Of a stretch of 64,000 bases of DNA, positions 53,413 through 62,667 are shown piece after piece. The notes below the pieces were generated by a model. That model did no database searches, was not told the origin of the DNA, and saw nothing but the letters and a program-made list of their open reading frames with translations. Position 1 is the stretch's first letter, and every line of letters starts with the position of its first letter. The DNA comes from Burkholderia latens (GTDB taxonomy: Bacteria; Pseudomonadota; Gammaproteobacteria; Burkholderiales; Burkholderiaceae): NCBI RefSeq assembly GCF_001718795.1, contig NZ_CP013438.1, positions 1,612,001 to 1,676,000 of the forward strand, in the 5' to 3' direction. A program made the translations under genes and the position numbers.

Positions 53413-54072
53413 ATGGAAGCATTCGATCTCGTCATTCATACGCTGCCCGTCATGGTGAAGGGCGCGCTGTTCACGCTGAAGTTCGCGGTGGCGTCGATGG
53501 CGCTCGGCCTCGTCGTCGGGCTCGTGGTCGCGATCATGCGGATCGGCAGCAACCGGTTCGCATCCGGCCTCGCGCAGGGCTACGTGAGCCTGATGCGCGG
53601 CACGCCGCTGCTCGTGCAGATGTTCGTCGTCTACTACGGGCTGCCCGATCTCGGCATTACGCTCGATCCGACAACGGCCGGCATCTTCACGCTGACGCTC
53701 AACGCCGGCGCGTATCTGTCCGAAAGCATGCGCGGCGCGATCCTGGGCATCGGCCGCGGGCAATGGGCGGCCGCGCACAGCCTCGGCCTCACGCACGTGC
53801 AGACGCTGCGCTACATCGTCTGTCCTCAGGCGTTGCGCCTTGCGGTGCCGAGCCTCGGCAACACGCTCGTCAGCCTGATCAAGGACACGTCGCTCGTGTC
53901 GGTGATCACGGTCACCGAGCTGCTGCGCTCGACGCAGGAAGTGATCGCCGCGACGTTCCAGCCGCTGCCGCTGTACCTCGCAGCCGCCGCGATCTACTGG
54001 GTACTGAGCACGCTGCTCACGCGACTGCAGGGCCGTGTCGAGACGCGCCTCGCGTTGCCGTCCGCGCATTGA
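53413..54072 (+). CDS. Amino-acid ABC transporter permease
   Basis: A 219-residue HisM/TcyL-type permease. The N-terminal GALFTLKFAVASMALGLVVGLVVAIMR, then SLMRGTPLLVQMFVVYYGLP, LNAGAYLSESMRGAILGIGRGQWAAAHSLGL (EAA loop with the G at AAHSLG) and LGNTLVSLIKDTSLVSVI are typical. AGGAGACACGCG precedes the ATG. It sits between binding protein and ATPase in one operon. Confidence 0.92.
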   Translation: MEAFDLVIHTLPVMVKGALFTLKFAVASMALGLVVGLVVAIMRIGSNRFASGLAQGYVSLMRGTPLLVQMFVVYYGLPDLGITLDPTTAGIFTLTLNAGAYLSESMRGAILGIGRGQWAAAHSLGLTHVQTLRYIVCPQALRLAVPSLGNTLVSLIKDTSLVSVITVTELLRSTQEVIAATFQPLPLYLAAAAIYWVLSTLLTRLQGRVETRLALPSAH

Positions 54073-54116
54073 GCATGCTCGCGCCAGTCAACCCGAACCT
54101 TCATCACGGACACACC

Positions 54117-54842
54117 ATGATTACGCTCGACAACGTTTCCAAGTGGTATGGCAAGCATCAGGTCCTTTCCGAATGCAGCGCGGCGGTCTCGAAAGGCGAA
54201 GTGGTCGTCGTCTGCGGGCCGTCGGGCTCCGGCAAGTCGACGCTGATCAAGACGATCAACGGCCTCGAGCCGTTCCAGAAAGGCAGCATCGTCGTCGACG
54301 GGATGCGGCTCGGCGATCCGGCCGCGAAACTCGCGCAGCTGCGCGCACGCGTGGGCATGGTGTTCCAGCATTTCGAGCTGTTCCCGCACCTGTCGATCAC
54401 CGACAACCTGACGCTCGCGCAGGTGAAGGTGCTCGGCCGCCGCAAGGACGAAGCAACCGACAATGCGATCGCGCTGCTCGATCGCGTCGGCCTGAAGGCC
54501 CATGCGCACAAGTATCCGGGGCAGCTGTCCGGCGGCCAGCAGCAACGCGTCGCGATTGCACGCGCGCTGTCGATGAACCCGGTCGCGATGCTGTTCGACG
54601 AGCCGACGTCCGCGCTCGACCCCGAGATGATCAACGAAGTGCTGGACGTGATGGTCGAGCTCGCGCGCGACGGGATGACGATGATATGCGTCACGCACGA
54701 AATGGGTTTCGCGAGGAAGGTCGCGCACCGCGTGATCTTCATGGACCAGGGCGCAGTGGTCGAGGATGCGGCGAGCGACGCATTCTTCGCCGCGCCGCGC
54801 TCCGAACGCGCTCGCGACTTCCTCGACAAGATCCTGCACTGA
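54117..54842 (+). CDS. Amino-acid ABC transporter ATP-binding protein
   Basis: A 241-residue ATPase of the GlnQ/HisP/TcyN group: Walker A GPSGSGKST, Q-loop VFQHFELFPHL, signature LSGGQQQR, Walker B AMLFDEPTSALDPEM, H-switch CVTHEMGFARKVAHRVIFMDQG. It energises the permease encoded 45 bases upstream. metC follows 47 bases later on the same strand. Confidence 0.94.
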   Translation: MITLDNVSKWYGKHQVLSECSAAVSKGEVVVVCGPSGSGKSTLIKTINGLEPFQKGSIVVDGMRLGDPAAKLAQLRARVGMVFQHFELFPHLSITDNLTLAQVKVLGRRKDEATDNAIALLDRVGLKAHAHKYPGQLSGGQQQRVAIARALSMNPVAMLFDEPTSALDPEMINEVLDVMVELARDGMTMICVTHEMGFARKVAHRVIFMDQGAVVEDAASDAFFAAPRSERARDFLDKILH

Positions 54843-54889
54843 CCGCAACGGCTTCGCTCCGCTTCGACCGACTTTCAAAGGACGCCATC

Positions 54890-56077
54890 TTGAACCACCT
54901 GCATTCGACCGACACCCTGCTCGCTCACGAAGGCCGCTCGCACGGCCAGCCCGGCTCCCCGGTGAATCCGCCCGTCTATCGCCAGTCGACGCTGCTCTTT
55001 CACGGCGCCGACGCGCTCGACGCGGTGCGCGGCACGCCGCTCGCATACGGGCGCCACGGCAGCCCGACCACGCGCGCGCTCGAAAAGGCGCTAGCCCGCC
55101 TCGAAGGCGCGCACGCCGCGCTGCTGACGCCGAGCGGCCTCAGTGCGATCACGACCGCGCTGCTCGCGGTGCTGAATCCGGGCGACCATCTGCTGATGGC
55201 AGACTCGGTGTACGACCCGACCCGCTCGTTCTGCGACGAGACGCTCGCGCGCCTCGGCATCGAGACGACCTACTACGATCCGTCGCTCGGCGCCGGCATC
55301 GCGCCGCTGATGCGGCCCGACACGCGCGCGGTCTTTACCGAATCGCCGGGCTCGCTGACCTTCGAAGTGCAGGACATTCCCGCGATCTGCCGCGTCGCGC
55401 ACGAGCACGACGCGGCCGTGCTGCTCGACAACACGTGGGGCACGCCGCTGAATTTCCGCTCGTTCTCGCACGGCGTCGACGTATCGATTCACGCGGCGAC
55501 CAAATACATCGCCGGCCACTCCGACGTGCTGATGGGGGCGATCCTGACGACCGAAGCGCTCGCGCAGAAGGTCACGCGCTGCTATCGGCAGCTCGGCATG
55601 ACCGTCAGCGCAGACGATGCGTATCTCGCGCTGCGCGGGCTGCGCACGCTGTCGGTGCGGCTGGAGCGGCATCAGCGCAATGCGCACGTGCTGACCGACT
55701 GGCTTGCGCAGCAACCGGAAGTCGCGCAGATCCTGTATCCGGCGCGGCCCGGCGATGCCGGCTACCTGCTGTGGCAGCGCGACTTCACTGGCGCGTGCGG
55801 CCTGTTCGGCCTCGTGCTGCATCCACAGCCGGACGATGCGGTGCGCGCGCTGCTCGACGGCATGACGTGCTTCGGGATGGGCTACAGCTAGGGCGGTTTC
55901 GAAAGCCTCATCATCCCGTCGAATCCGTCGCGCCATCGAAGCGCGACGCAATGGACCGCGCCCGGCCCGCTGCTGCGCATTCATGCCGGGCTCGAGCATC
56001 CGGACGACATGATCGCCGATCTCGCCGCGGGCTTCGCGAGAATGCGCGCTGCCGCAGCCGCGCTCGCCGAAGCCTGA
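54890..56077 (+). pseudogene. metC: Cystathionine beta-lyase with premature amber codon
   Basis: The frame encodes a 395-residue PLP enzyme with GSPTTRALEKALARLEGAHAALLTPSGLSAI and the PLP lysine in SIHAATKYIAGHSDVLMG. At 55889-55891 TAG stands where the family has the Trp of GYSWGGFESL. After TAG the reading frame continues intact (GGFESLIIPSNPSRHRSATQWTAPGPLLRIHAGLEHPDDMIADLAAGF in part) to TGA 56075. A TGG-to-TAG change therefore removes the last 62 residues (333 kept). The start is TTG 54890 with AAAGGA seven bases upstream. The protein would cleave cystathionine to homocysteine; the loss of the C-terminal domain probably inactivates it. Confidence 0.85.
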
Positions 56078-56154
56078 AACCGGGCAACGCGGCGCACGCG
56101 GCTGCGCACCACGATTTTCCTCAACGTTCGACCACTCCTGATAGCGAGACAAGC

Positions 56155-56499
56155 ATGAAAGACACGCTGTTTATTCTGCGCCCCGGCTTTTTCAAGGACG
56201 CCGAAGGTCCGTACTATTGCGGCGACTCGGTTGCCGTCGAAGGGCTGCTGAGCTTTTATCCGCAGTTGCGCGACGCGGTCGCGGTAGAGTACGTCGACGC
56301 ACCGCGGCCGCGGCGGCCTATCGTCGCGCTGATCGGCGAGGACAACCAGTCGGCGCCGGTGCTCGTCCTCGGCGACGGCCGCGCGCCGAACGATGACACG
56401 ATCGCGATCCGCGAACACAACGGCCGCCGCTTCATCGACTCGCCCTACGATATCCGCCGCTATTTGTCGTCGCAGTACGGTGTCGCGCACGTCGCGTAA
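56155..56499 (+). CDS. DUF3088 protein, 114 aa
   Basis: A 114-residue protein, MKDTLFILRPGFFKDAEGPYYCGDSVAVEGLLSFYP (in part), with DFIDSPYDIRRYLSSQYGVAH-like end (FIDSPYDIRRYLSSQYG). This thioredoxin-like, glutaredoxin-proximal layout with GPYYCGDS belongs to DUF3088; function unknown. It starts 77 bases after the end of the broken metC frame and is probably in the same operon, which suggests sulfur metabolism. Confidence 0.82.
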   Translation: MKDTLFILRPGFFKDAEGPYYCGDSVAVEGLLSFYPQLRDAVAVEYVDAPRPRRPIVALIGEDNQSAPVLVLGDGRAPNDDTIAIREHNGRRFIDSPYDIRRYLSSQYGVAHVA

Positions 56500-56585
56500 A
56501 GCCGCGCGCGCCGGCTGTCGATCTGTGCCGGCGGACGAGGCGTGCGGCCCGCGCACCGTCCGCCGCGCACGCGTGCGCACGCGCA

Positions 56586-57473
56586 TCAGCTCGTGCGCGT
56601 CGCGGGCGCCATCCTCGAAAAGTACTTCGCACCGGCCACGCAGCCGACCACGATCAACGTGACGACGAGCATCGACGACGGCACCGCCTCGTGCAGCAGC
56701 CCGGCCGCGAGCAGGAAGCCGAAGAACGGTTGCAGCAGTTGCAACTGGCCGACGCCCGCGATCCCGCCGAGCGCGAGGCCGCGATACCAGAACACGAAAC
56801 CGATCAGCATGCTGAACAGCGACACGTACGCGAGCCCCCACAGCGGCGCCGCGTCGATGCCGTCGAACGTAGCCGGCCACGTGAACCATGTGAGCGGCAG
56901 CATCAGCGGCAGCGACAGCACGAGCGCCCACGAGATGACCTGCCAGCCGCCGAGCTTGCGCGACAGGCGGGCGCCTTCCGCATAGCCGAGCCCGCATGCG
57001 ACGATCGCGGCGAGCATCAGCGCATCGCCGAGCCCCGACGCGCCGCCGCCGTTGCGCAGTGCAAATGCGGCCACCGCGCCGCTGCCGGCCAGCGAGAAGA
57101 TCCAGAACGGCAAGCGCGGCCGCTCGCCGCCGCGCCACACGCCGAACAATGCGGTCGCGAGCGGCAGCAACCCGACGAACACGATCGCATGCGCGGACGT
57201 CACGTGCTTCAGCGCAAGCGCCGTCAGCAGCGGAAATCCGACCACGACGCCGAGCGCGACGACGACGAGCGACGACGTCTCGGCACGCGTCGGCCGCTTC
57301 TGCTTCAACGCGACGAGCAGCATCAGCCCGAGCACGCCGGCGATCGTCGCACGCGCGAACGTGAGGAACAGCGGGTCGAGCCCTTGCACCGCGACGCGCG
57401 TCGCGGGCAACGAGCCACTGAAGATGATCACGCCCAGCAAGCCGCTGAGCCATCCGTCGGTCGTCTTTTGCAC
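56586..57473 (-). CDS. EamA/DMT-family transporter (10 helices)
   Basis: A 295-residue protein of two EamA repeats: LSGLLGVIIFSGSLPATRVAVQGLDPLFLTFARATIAG (in part) and LGYAEGARLSRKLGGWQVISWALVLSLPLMLPLTW (in part), then SLFSMLIGFVFWYRGLALGGIAGVGQLQLLQPFFGFLLA (in part). Likely exports an amino acid or metabolite. The start is GTG 57473 after AGGATTTCCC. It is divergent from the MocR regulator and probably under its control, a common pairing. Confidence 0.87.
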   Translation of the reverse strand: MQKTTDGWLSGLLGVIIFSGSLPATRVAVQGLDPLFLTFARATIAGVLGLMLLVALKQKRPTRAETSSLVVVALGVVVGFPLLTALALKHVTSAHAIVFVGLLPLATALFGVWRGGERPRLPFWIFSLAGSGAVAAFALRNGGGASGLGDALMLAAIVACGLGYAEGARLSRKLGGWQVISWALVLSLPLMLPLTWFTWPATFDGIDAAPLWGLAYVSLFSMLIGFVFWYRGLALGGIAGVGQLQLLQPFFGFLLAAGLLHEAVPSSMLVVTLIVVGCVAGAKYFSRMAPATRTS

Positions 57474-57559
57474 GGGAAATCCTGGTCGGAAAAAGTGGAT
57501 GACCGATGATCCGCCCGGCGCGAAAAGCGCGTAAGCTACACCCCAATACAATCCGGACA

Positions 57560-57588
57560 AACTGTACTGGACAACCGGCCGTACAGTT
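57560..57588. promoter_or_regulatory. Inverted repeat AACTGTAC-N13-GTACAGTT in the MocR/EamA divergent region
   Basis: AACTGTAC (57560-57567) and GTACAGTT (57581-57588) with a 13-base spacer lie 11 bases before the MocR start. GGACAA also repeats in direct orientation (57555-57560 and 57569-57574). The site is placed for autoregulation and control of the divergent transporter. Confidence 0.55.
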
Positions 57589-57598
57589 CCTTTCAGCG

Positions 57599-59056
57599 AT
57601 GAGCCGTTCCGTGCAAACCCCCGCTCCGCCCACGGCGTCGCGCACGCGCGTGGAAACCGTGATGGATACGCTGCGTGCGCGCATCGCGAGCCGCGCGCTG
57701 ATGCCCGGTGCGCGCGTGCCGTCGATCCGGATGATGGCCGACGCGCTGCGCGTGTCGAAGTCGACCGTCGTCGACGCGTACGAGCGACTCGCGAGCGAAG
57801 GCGCGCTCGTAGCACGGCGCGGCTCGGGCTTCTATGTGTCGGGCCATGCGCCGCCGCTCGCGCTCGCGGAGCTGGGCCCGCGCCTTGACCGCGAACTCGA
57901 TCCGCTGTGGCTGTCGCGCCAGTCGCTCGAAGCGGCGCCCAGCTCGGTCAAGCCCGGCTGCGGGTGGCTGCCGCCGTCGTGGTTGCCGGACGAGAGCCTG
58001 CGCCGCGCGCTGCGCGCGGTATCGCGCGACGAGCCGGATGCGCTGACCGACTACGCGACGCCGCTCGGGCTGCCCGCGCTGCGCCAACAGCTCGCATGGC
58101 GCCTCGCACAACACGGCATCCACGCGGAACCCGCGCAAATCATGCTGACCGACGGCGGCACGCATGCGCTCGATCTCGTGTGCCGGCTGCTGCTCGAACC
58201 GGGTGACACCGTCGTGCTCGACGATCCGTGTTACTTCAACTTCCAGGCGCTGCTGCGCGCGCATCGCGCGCGGATCGTCAGCGTGCCGTACACGCCGACC
58301 GGCCCGGATCTCGCACGCTTCGAACAGGTGCTCGCCGAACACCGGCCACGCCTGTACATCACCAACGCGGCGCTGCACAACCCGACCGGCGCGACGCTCG
58401 CGCCGCCCGTTGCGCATCGGCTGCTGACGCTCGCAGCGCAGCACGGGTTGCTGATCGTCGAGGACGACATCTTCGCGGATTTCGAGAGCACACCCGCGCC
58501 GCGGTTGGCGGCGTTCGACGGGTTGTCGCGCGTGGTGTCGATCGGCAGCTTCTCGAAGACGCTGTCGGCCGCAATTCGCTGCGGCTATGTCGCCGCGCGG
58601 CCCGAGTGGATCGACGCGCTCGTCGACCTGAAGCTCGCGACGTCGTTCGGCAATGCGCAGATCGGCGCGAATGTCGTACACCGGCTGCTGGTCGACGGCA
58701 CGTACCGGCGTCATCTCGACGGTTTGCGTGCGCAACTGGCCGATGCGATGGGCGAAACGATCCGCCGGCTCGTGCGGGCGGGCCTCGGCATCTGGACGGA
58801 ACCGCGCGGCGGCTTGTTCGTGTGGGCGACGTTGCCGGACGGGCTCGATGCGGCGCGGGTCGCGCGCCATGCACTCGCCGACGACGTGGTGCTCGCGCCC
58901 GGCGATGTGTTCAGTGCGTCGCGCAGCGCGACGTCGTTCATGCGCTTCAACGTATCGCGCTGCAAGGGGCCGGCGGTGTTCGATGCGCTGGCGCGGGCGA
59001 TGGACGCGGCGCGGGCCGCAGAACGCAGCGGATCCCCGCTCGCCGGCGCACGATGA
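57599..59056 (+). CDS. MocR/PdxR-type regulator: GntR wHTH fused to class I aminotransferase
   Basis: A 485-residue fusion. The N-terminal GntR-type domain reads RVETVMDTLRARIASRALMPGARVPSIRMMADALRVSKSTVVDAYERLASEG (in part). The C-terminal aminotransferase-like domain has ITNAALHNPTGATL, LIVEDDIFADFE and the PLP lysine in SIGSFSKTLSAAIRCGYV. Such proteins sense PLP or an amino acid and usually act on a divergent neighbour, here the EamA transporter. ATG 57599 is chosen; the frame upstream covers the operator. Confidence 0.9.
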   Translation: MSRSVQTPAPPTASRTRVETVMDTLRARIASRALMPGARVPSIRMMADALRVSKSTVVDAYERLASEGALVARRGSGFYVSGHAPPLALAELGPRLDRELDPLWLSRQSLEAAPSSVKPGCGWLPPSWLPDESLRRALRAVSRDEPDALTDYATPLGLPALRQQLAWRLAQHGIHAEPAQIMLTDGGTHALDLVCRLLLEPGDTVVLDDPCYFNFQALLRAHRARIVSVPYTPTGPDLARFEQVLAEHRPRLYITNAALHNPTGATLAPPVAHRLLTLAAQHGLLIVEDDIFADFESTPAPRLAAFDGLSRVVSIGSFSKTLSAAIRCGYVAARPEWIDALVDLKLATSFGNAQIGANVVHRLLVDGTYRRHLDGLRAQLADAMGETIRRLVRAGLGIWTEPRGGLFVWATLPDGLDAARVARHALADDVVLAPGDVFSASRSATSFMRFNVSRCKGPAVFDALARAMDAARAAERSGSPLAGAR

Positions 59057-59099
59057 CGCCCGAAGGCGTCGGGGCGCATGTACGCCCCGACGCCGGCAC

Positions 59100-60533
59100 T
59101 CATTTCTCGCCCGCGTGCGCTCTCGCGCGCACGTCGGCGAGCGTCGCATCGACGAGCAAGCGCCCGGTGTCGAATACCGTCTCGAGCGCATCGTCCCACT
59201 CGCTCTCGAGCGCCCTATCGTCCCATGCGACCGGCAGCGCCACCGTCCGATACTCGCCGGTGCGCCGATTGCGCAGCAACGTCAACCGCCCCTTCTTCGA
59301 ACGCTTGCCCCGATCGGTGACCGGATCCTTGCTGACGTCGTGCCATGCGTCGCCGCGCCGGATCGCCGAACACTTCATCGCGAAGCGTTGCGTATCGCGA
59401 TTGACCCGCTGCAGCAGCGCGCCGCCCATTCCGAACACGACGTTGCCCGCCGCATAGCCCGCGTCGTCGAGCGCGACGAGAATCGCCTCGATCGACTGCT
59501 CGTCGACACCGTCGCCCTGGATCACGCGCACGTGGTTCAATACGCGGCGCCCCTTCCCGTTCACGGTGGAGCCGAACGACGCGTCGAGCGCACGGATGGT
59601 CTGCAGCACGATCGTCACCGGGTCGCCCGAATCCGGACGCACGACGAGCGTCGCACCGGAATCGATCACCGCCTGACGCAGCGGGCCGCCCCACATGTCG
59701 AGCGCGGCGAGCAAATCGTAGGAATCCGACACGACAGACACGATCGCACCGGGCAGACCGAAACGGCCGATCATGTTCCGATACGCATCGGCTTCGTGCT
59801 CGCGCCCCCACGACGTGATCGTGCTGTGCTCGGCCGCCGGCACCGAATACGCGGCCATCGGCTCGCGATAGAAGCGGTTCGCGGCGAGCACGCCGAGCAC
59901 CGTGTCCGAACCCATGAAGCTCACGAGGTGTGCCGCGCCGCCGATCGCAGCCGACTCCGCGCTCGACACGCCGCGCGCGCCGAAGTCGTGCAGCTTGAAC
60001 GGCAACTGCGCGAGATCGTCGTCGGTCTTTTCGAGGAAGCGGCGAATCGTCTGCCGCAGGTGCCAGCTGCGCGTCGCAACTGTCACCGGGTACCACACGC
60101 GCAGCAGCATCGTCTCCAGATACGACGCGAGCCAGAACACCTTCGGATCGTCGCATTCGACGGTCATCAGCACGTTGTGCACGGGCACCACCGAACCTTC
60201 GGGCACCGCGCGAATCTTCACGGGCAGGTAGCCGTCGTAACGGTCGACGATATGGCGCCAGCCGTCCTCGTGGAACGGCTCGCCGTGCACCGCGAAGAAA
60301 TCGCGCGCTTCATCGATCATCGCGTGCGTGATGGGCCGGCACAGGTACTCTTTCAGCAGCATCTGCAGGCCGAAGAACAGCGTGCGGTCGTAGCGTCCGC
60401 CGCGCGATTCGACGTACGAGAACATCGCCTGCGCGTCGGGCGGATATTGAAGGAAGTGGGACGCCTTGTACGAATCCGTGTTGAGGATCGGATTGGCGAG
60501 AACCGCGGCAAAGCCGCCGGGATCGTTTTGCAT
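59100..60533 (-). CDS. nadV: Nicotinamide phosphoribosyltransferase
   Basis: A 477-residue homologue of eukaryotic NAMPT that makes NMN from nicotinamide and PRPP. NPILNTDSYKASHFLQYPP, KLHDFGARGVSSAESAAIGGAAHLVSFMGSDTV (in part), SVPAAEHSTITSWG with the phospho-acceptor His, and VVRPDSGDPVTIVLQTI are all diagnostic. It is the second gene of a pair with nadM (74 bases apart), giving a two-step salvage to NAD without deamidation. Confidence 0.95.
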   Translation of the reverse strand: MQNDPGGFAAVLANPILNTDSYKASHFLQYPPDAQAMFSYVESRGGRYDRTLFFGLQMLLKEYLCRPITHAMIDEARDFFAVHGEPFHEDGWRHIVDRYDGYLPVKIRAVPEGSVVPVHNVLMTVECDDPKVFWLASYLETMLLRVWYPVTVATRSWHLRQTIRRFLEKTDDDLAQLPFKLHDFGARGVSSAESAAIGGAAHLVSFMGSDTVLGVLAANRFYREPMAAYSVPAAEHSTITSWGREHEADAYRNMIGRFGLPGAIVSVVSDSYDLLAALDMWGGPLRQAVIDSGATLVVRPDSGDPVTIVLQTIRALDASFGSTVNGKGRRVLNHVRVIQGDGVDEQSIEAILVALDDAGYAAGNVVFGMGGALLQRVNRDTQRFAMKCSAIRRGDAWHDVSKDPVTDRGKRSKKGRLTLLRNRRTGEYRTVALPVAWDDRALESEWDDALETVFDTGRLLVDATLADVRARAHAGEK

Positions 60534-60607
60534 GGCTAGAGCTCCTCTAGGCCGTTGACGCGCCGCCGCGTCTGTCGCGGCGGACCGGAATCCGGGGAAT
60601 CAGCGGA

Positions 60608-61648
60608 TCACAGCTTCCCCAGGAAGTGATACGCGATCTCGAAGTGATCTTCGAACATCACGTTGCGCATCTGCGCGAATTCATTGAGCGGCACCCAGCG
60701 CGCCTTGTCGGCGTCGTCGCTGCCCTTCACGCGCGGCAACTCGCCGGTGGGGAAATTGAACAGGCACGCGTGCGTGATCGTGCGGCCGCGCAGCGAGCGG
60801 GCCGGGTGATCGAACACCTGGCGATCCTTGATCGAGCCGCGCAGCACGGGCTCCGGCAACTTCAGGCCGGTTTCCTCGCGCAGCTCGCGGATGCACGCCG
60901 CGTCGAGTCGTTCGTCCTGGTTCACGAAGCCGCCCGGCAGCGCCCACAGCCCGCGACCGGGTTCGCTGCGCCGGCGCACGAGCAGGATATGGCCAGAGTG
61001 CACGACCACCGCATCGACCGTCACGAACGTGACCGGATACGGCGCGGCCGACCAGGCCTTGCGATAGCCCGCGATGAACTCGGCTTCGGCCTTCAGCTGC
61101 GCGAACTCCGGCTGCGTGCGAAAGCGTTCGAGCCAGCCGAACACGGGTTCGGGCACTGCCCATTGCACGAAGCTGTTGGGGCGTTCGGCGAAGTATTGAT
61201 CGCGGATTTCGGTGGCGGAAATGTCTTCCGTCGCATCGACGTCGACGAGTTCCCATTGCGGAAACATCCGCAGGTAGTACGACGTTGCGTCCTTCTCGTG
61301 GCCGATCAGCCCCACCTTGCGCTGCGCGACGTCGCCGAGCGCGGCGGCCACGGCATCCTGCACCCAGCGCACCCAGTCGCCGTCGTTGTACGTCGAATCC
61401 TGCACGGGGGCGACCGTCACGCGCTCGCGCTCGGACGGCTCGAGCAGCGAAGCCAGCATCTGGCGACGTTCGTCGAACGAGAACGGGTCCTTGATGGTGC
61501 GGGGCTTGTCGGTCGAACCGATCAGCACGCACACGCGATCGGCGCGGCTCAGTGCGGACTTCAGCACATTCAGGTGGCCACGATGCGGAGGCTGGAAACG
61601 ACCGATGAAGACGAGCGCGTCGAAGCGCCGGTTCTGTTGCGTACTCAT
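60608..61648 (-). CDS. nadM: Bifunctional NMN adenylyltransferase/Nudix hydrolase
   Basis: A 346-residue fusion. Residues 1-180 are the NadM-type adenylyltransferase: ALVFIGRFQPPHRGHLNVLKSAL with the (H/T)xGH motif and ISATEIRDQYF at its end. Residues 200-346 are a Nudix domain with the box GGFVNQDERLDAACIRELREETGL (in part; GX5EX7REXXEE intact), likely an ADP-ribose pyrophosphatase. With NadV it converts nicotinamide to NMN to NAD and recycles ADP-ribose. A good sigma70 promoter is seen upstream. Confidence 0.95.
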   Translation of the reverse strand: MSTQQNRRFDALVFIGRFQPPHRGHLNVLKSALSRADRVCVLIGSTDKPRTIKDPFSFDERRQMLASLLEPSERERVTVAPVQDSTYNDGDWVRWVQDAVAAALGDVAQRKVGLIGHEKDATSYYLRMFPQWELVDVDATEDISATEIRDQYFAERPNSFVQWAVPEPVFGWLERFRTQPEFAQLKAEAEFIAGYRKAWSAAPYPVTFVTVDAVVVHSGHILLVRRRSEPGRGLWALPGGFVNQDERLDAACIRELREETGLKLPEPVLRGSIKDRQVFDHPARSLRGRTITHACLFNFPTGELPRVKGSDDADKARWVPLNEFAQMRNVMFEDHFEIAYHFLGKL

Positions 61649-61703
61649 GAGGCTCCCTCAAGAGATTGAAACGCTTCGGGTCTTTCCCGAAGGCATGGAA
61701 CCG

Positions 61704-61760
61704 ATCGTAGGGGAATTCCCGGAGAAGGTCAATCGAGCATGTACTCGACTTGACGAAGTC
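61704..61760 (-). promoter_or_regulatory. nadM-nadV promoter with palindrome in spacer and upstream dyads
   Basis: On the minus strand TTGACC (61732-61727), a 17-base spacer and TACGAT (61709-61704). The perfect palindrome GGGAATTCCC fills 61711-61720 in the spacer. Just upstream are TCGAG-N6-CTCGA (61733-61748) and GACTT-N4-AAGTC (61747-61760). A repressor over the spacer would fit NAD-dependent control (inference). Confidence 0.6.
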
Positions 61761-61829
61761 TGACGGAATACCGGATTTTGGCGCGTTACACTCGATTCCA
61801 TCCCAATCCAGGCCGTCGCGCGCGCCATC

Positions 61830-62282
61830 ATGAGGATCTCAGCCAGCCGGATCGTCGGCGTCGATCGAAGACGCCTCTTCACGTGGTCGCAAGACTACGC
61901 GCGGCGGCTCGTGTGGGACAGCTTCCTCACCGACGCCTATCTGCTCGACGGAATGGCCGCCGACGTCGGCGTCGATGCGTTCTGCCGCAGCCAGTCGGGC
62001 GCGACGATGGTGTCGCGCTACATCGCGTATCGCCCGCCGCAGGTCGCGGCCGTGGAAATGGTCGACGGGCCGAGGGTGCTCGAACGCTTCAGCGGCTGCT
62101 GGAATTTCACCGAACGCGCGCCGGGCACGACCGAAGTCAAGTTCACCTATCAGTTCCGCGCGCAGCCGGCATGGCTGCGCTGGCTGCTCGAACCGCTGAT
62201 CGGCGCGTTCTACCTTGTGCACACGCGCCGGCGTCTGGATTCGTTCAAGCGCTGGGCCGAATCCGAAGCGCTGCCGCACTGA
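61830..62282 (+). CDS. SRPBCC/polyketide-cyclase-like lipid-transfer fold protein
   Basis: A 150-residue protein with the START/SRPBCC layout: VDRRRLFTWSQDYARRLVWDSFLTDAYLLDG at the start, a central strand-rich part (GCWNFTERAPGTTEVKFTYQF) and a long C-terminal helix (LVHTRRRLDSFKRWAESEA). Proteins of this fold bind a hydrophobic ligand. It is divergent from nadM, and the function is unknown. Confidence 0.78.
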   Translation: MRISASRIVGVDRRRLFTWSQDYARRLVWDSFLTDAYLLDGMAADVGVDAFCRSQSGATMVSRYIAYRPPQVAAVEMVDGPRVLERFSGCWNFTERAPGTTEVKFTYQFRAQPAWLRWLLEPLIGAFYLVHTRRRLDSFKRWAESEALPH

Positions 62283-62289
62283 GCGCCGC

Positions 62290-62667
62290 TCACGCGAAGC
62301 CGCGCGCGACCTGCTGCCGGACCTGCGCGTGCGCGCCGAGCGCGGCCGCGATCGCGTCGACCGCATCGGCCGCGCGCGCGGCGCCGCACATGAACGCGTC
62401 GACAGCCGCGAAACCGTGCTCGGGCCACGTGTGAATCGTAATGTGCGACTCCGCGAGCAGCACGACGCCCGTTACTCCGTGTTCGCCGCCGAAGTGGTGG
62501 AAATGTGCGCCGATCACATGCGCGCCGGCCCGCTGCGCGGCGCCGGCGACGATCGCCTCGAGCCGGGCGGCATCGCGCAGCAATGCCGCGGCGATGCCGG
62601 CGAGATCGGCCAGCACGTGCGAGCCGAGCGTCGTGCGCGGCGGAGCGAGACTGTCACGCGCGGTCAT
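62290..62667 (-). CDS. speD: S-adenosylmethionine decarboxylase proenzyme (class Ib, SpeD)
   Basis: A 125-residue proenzyme. The self-processing site ESHITIHTWPEHGFAAVDAFMCG carries the serine that becomes the pyruvoyl group, plus the His and Cys for processing and catalysis. It supplies decarboxylated AdoMet for spermidine. ATG 62667 overlaps the stop of the 48-residue gene by four bases. No speE is seen; it may lie to the right of the window. Confidence 0.92.
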   Translation of the reverse strand: MTARDSLAPPRTTLGSHVLADLAGIAAALLRDAARLEAIVAGAAQRAGAHVIGAHFHHFGGEHGVTGVVLLAESHITIHTWPEHGFAAVDAFMCGAARAADAVDAIAAALGAHAQVRQQVARGFA

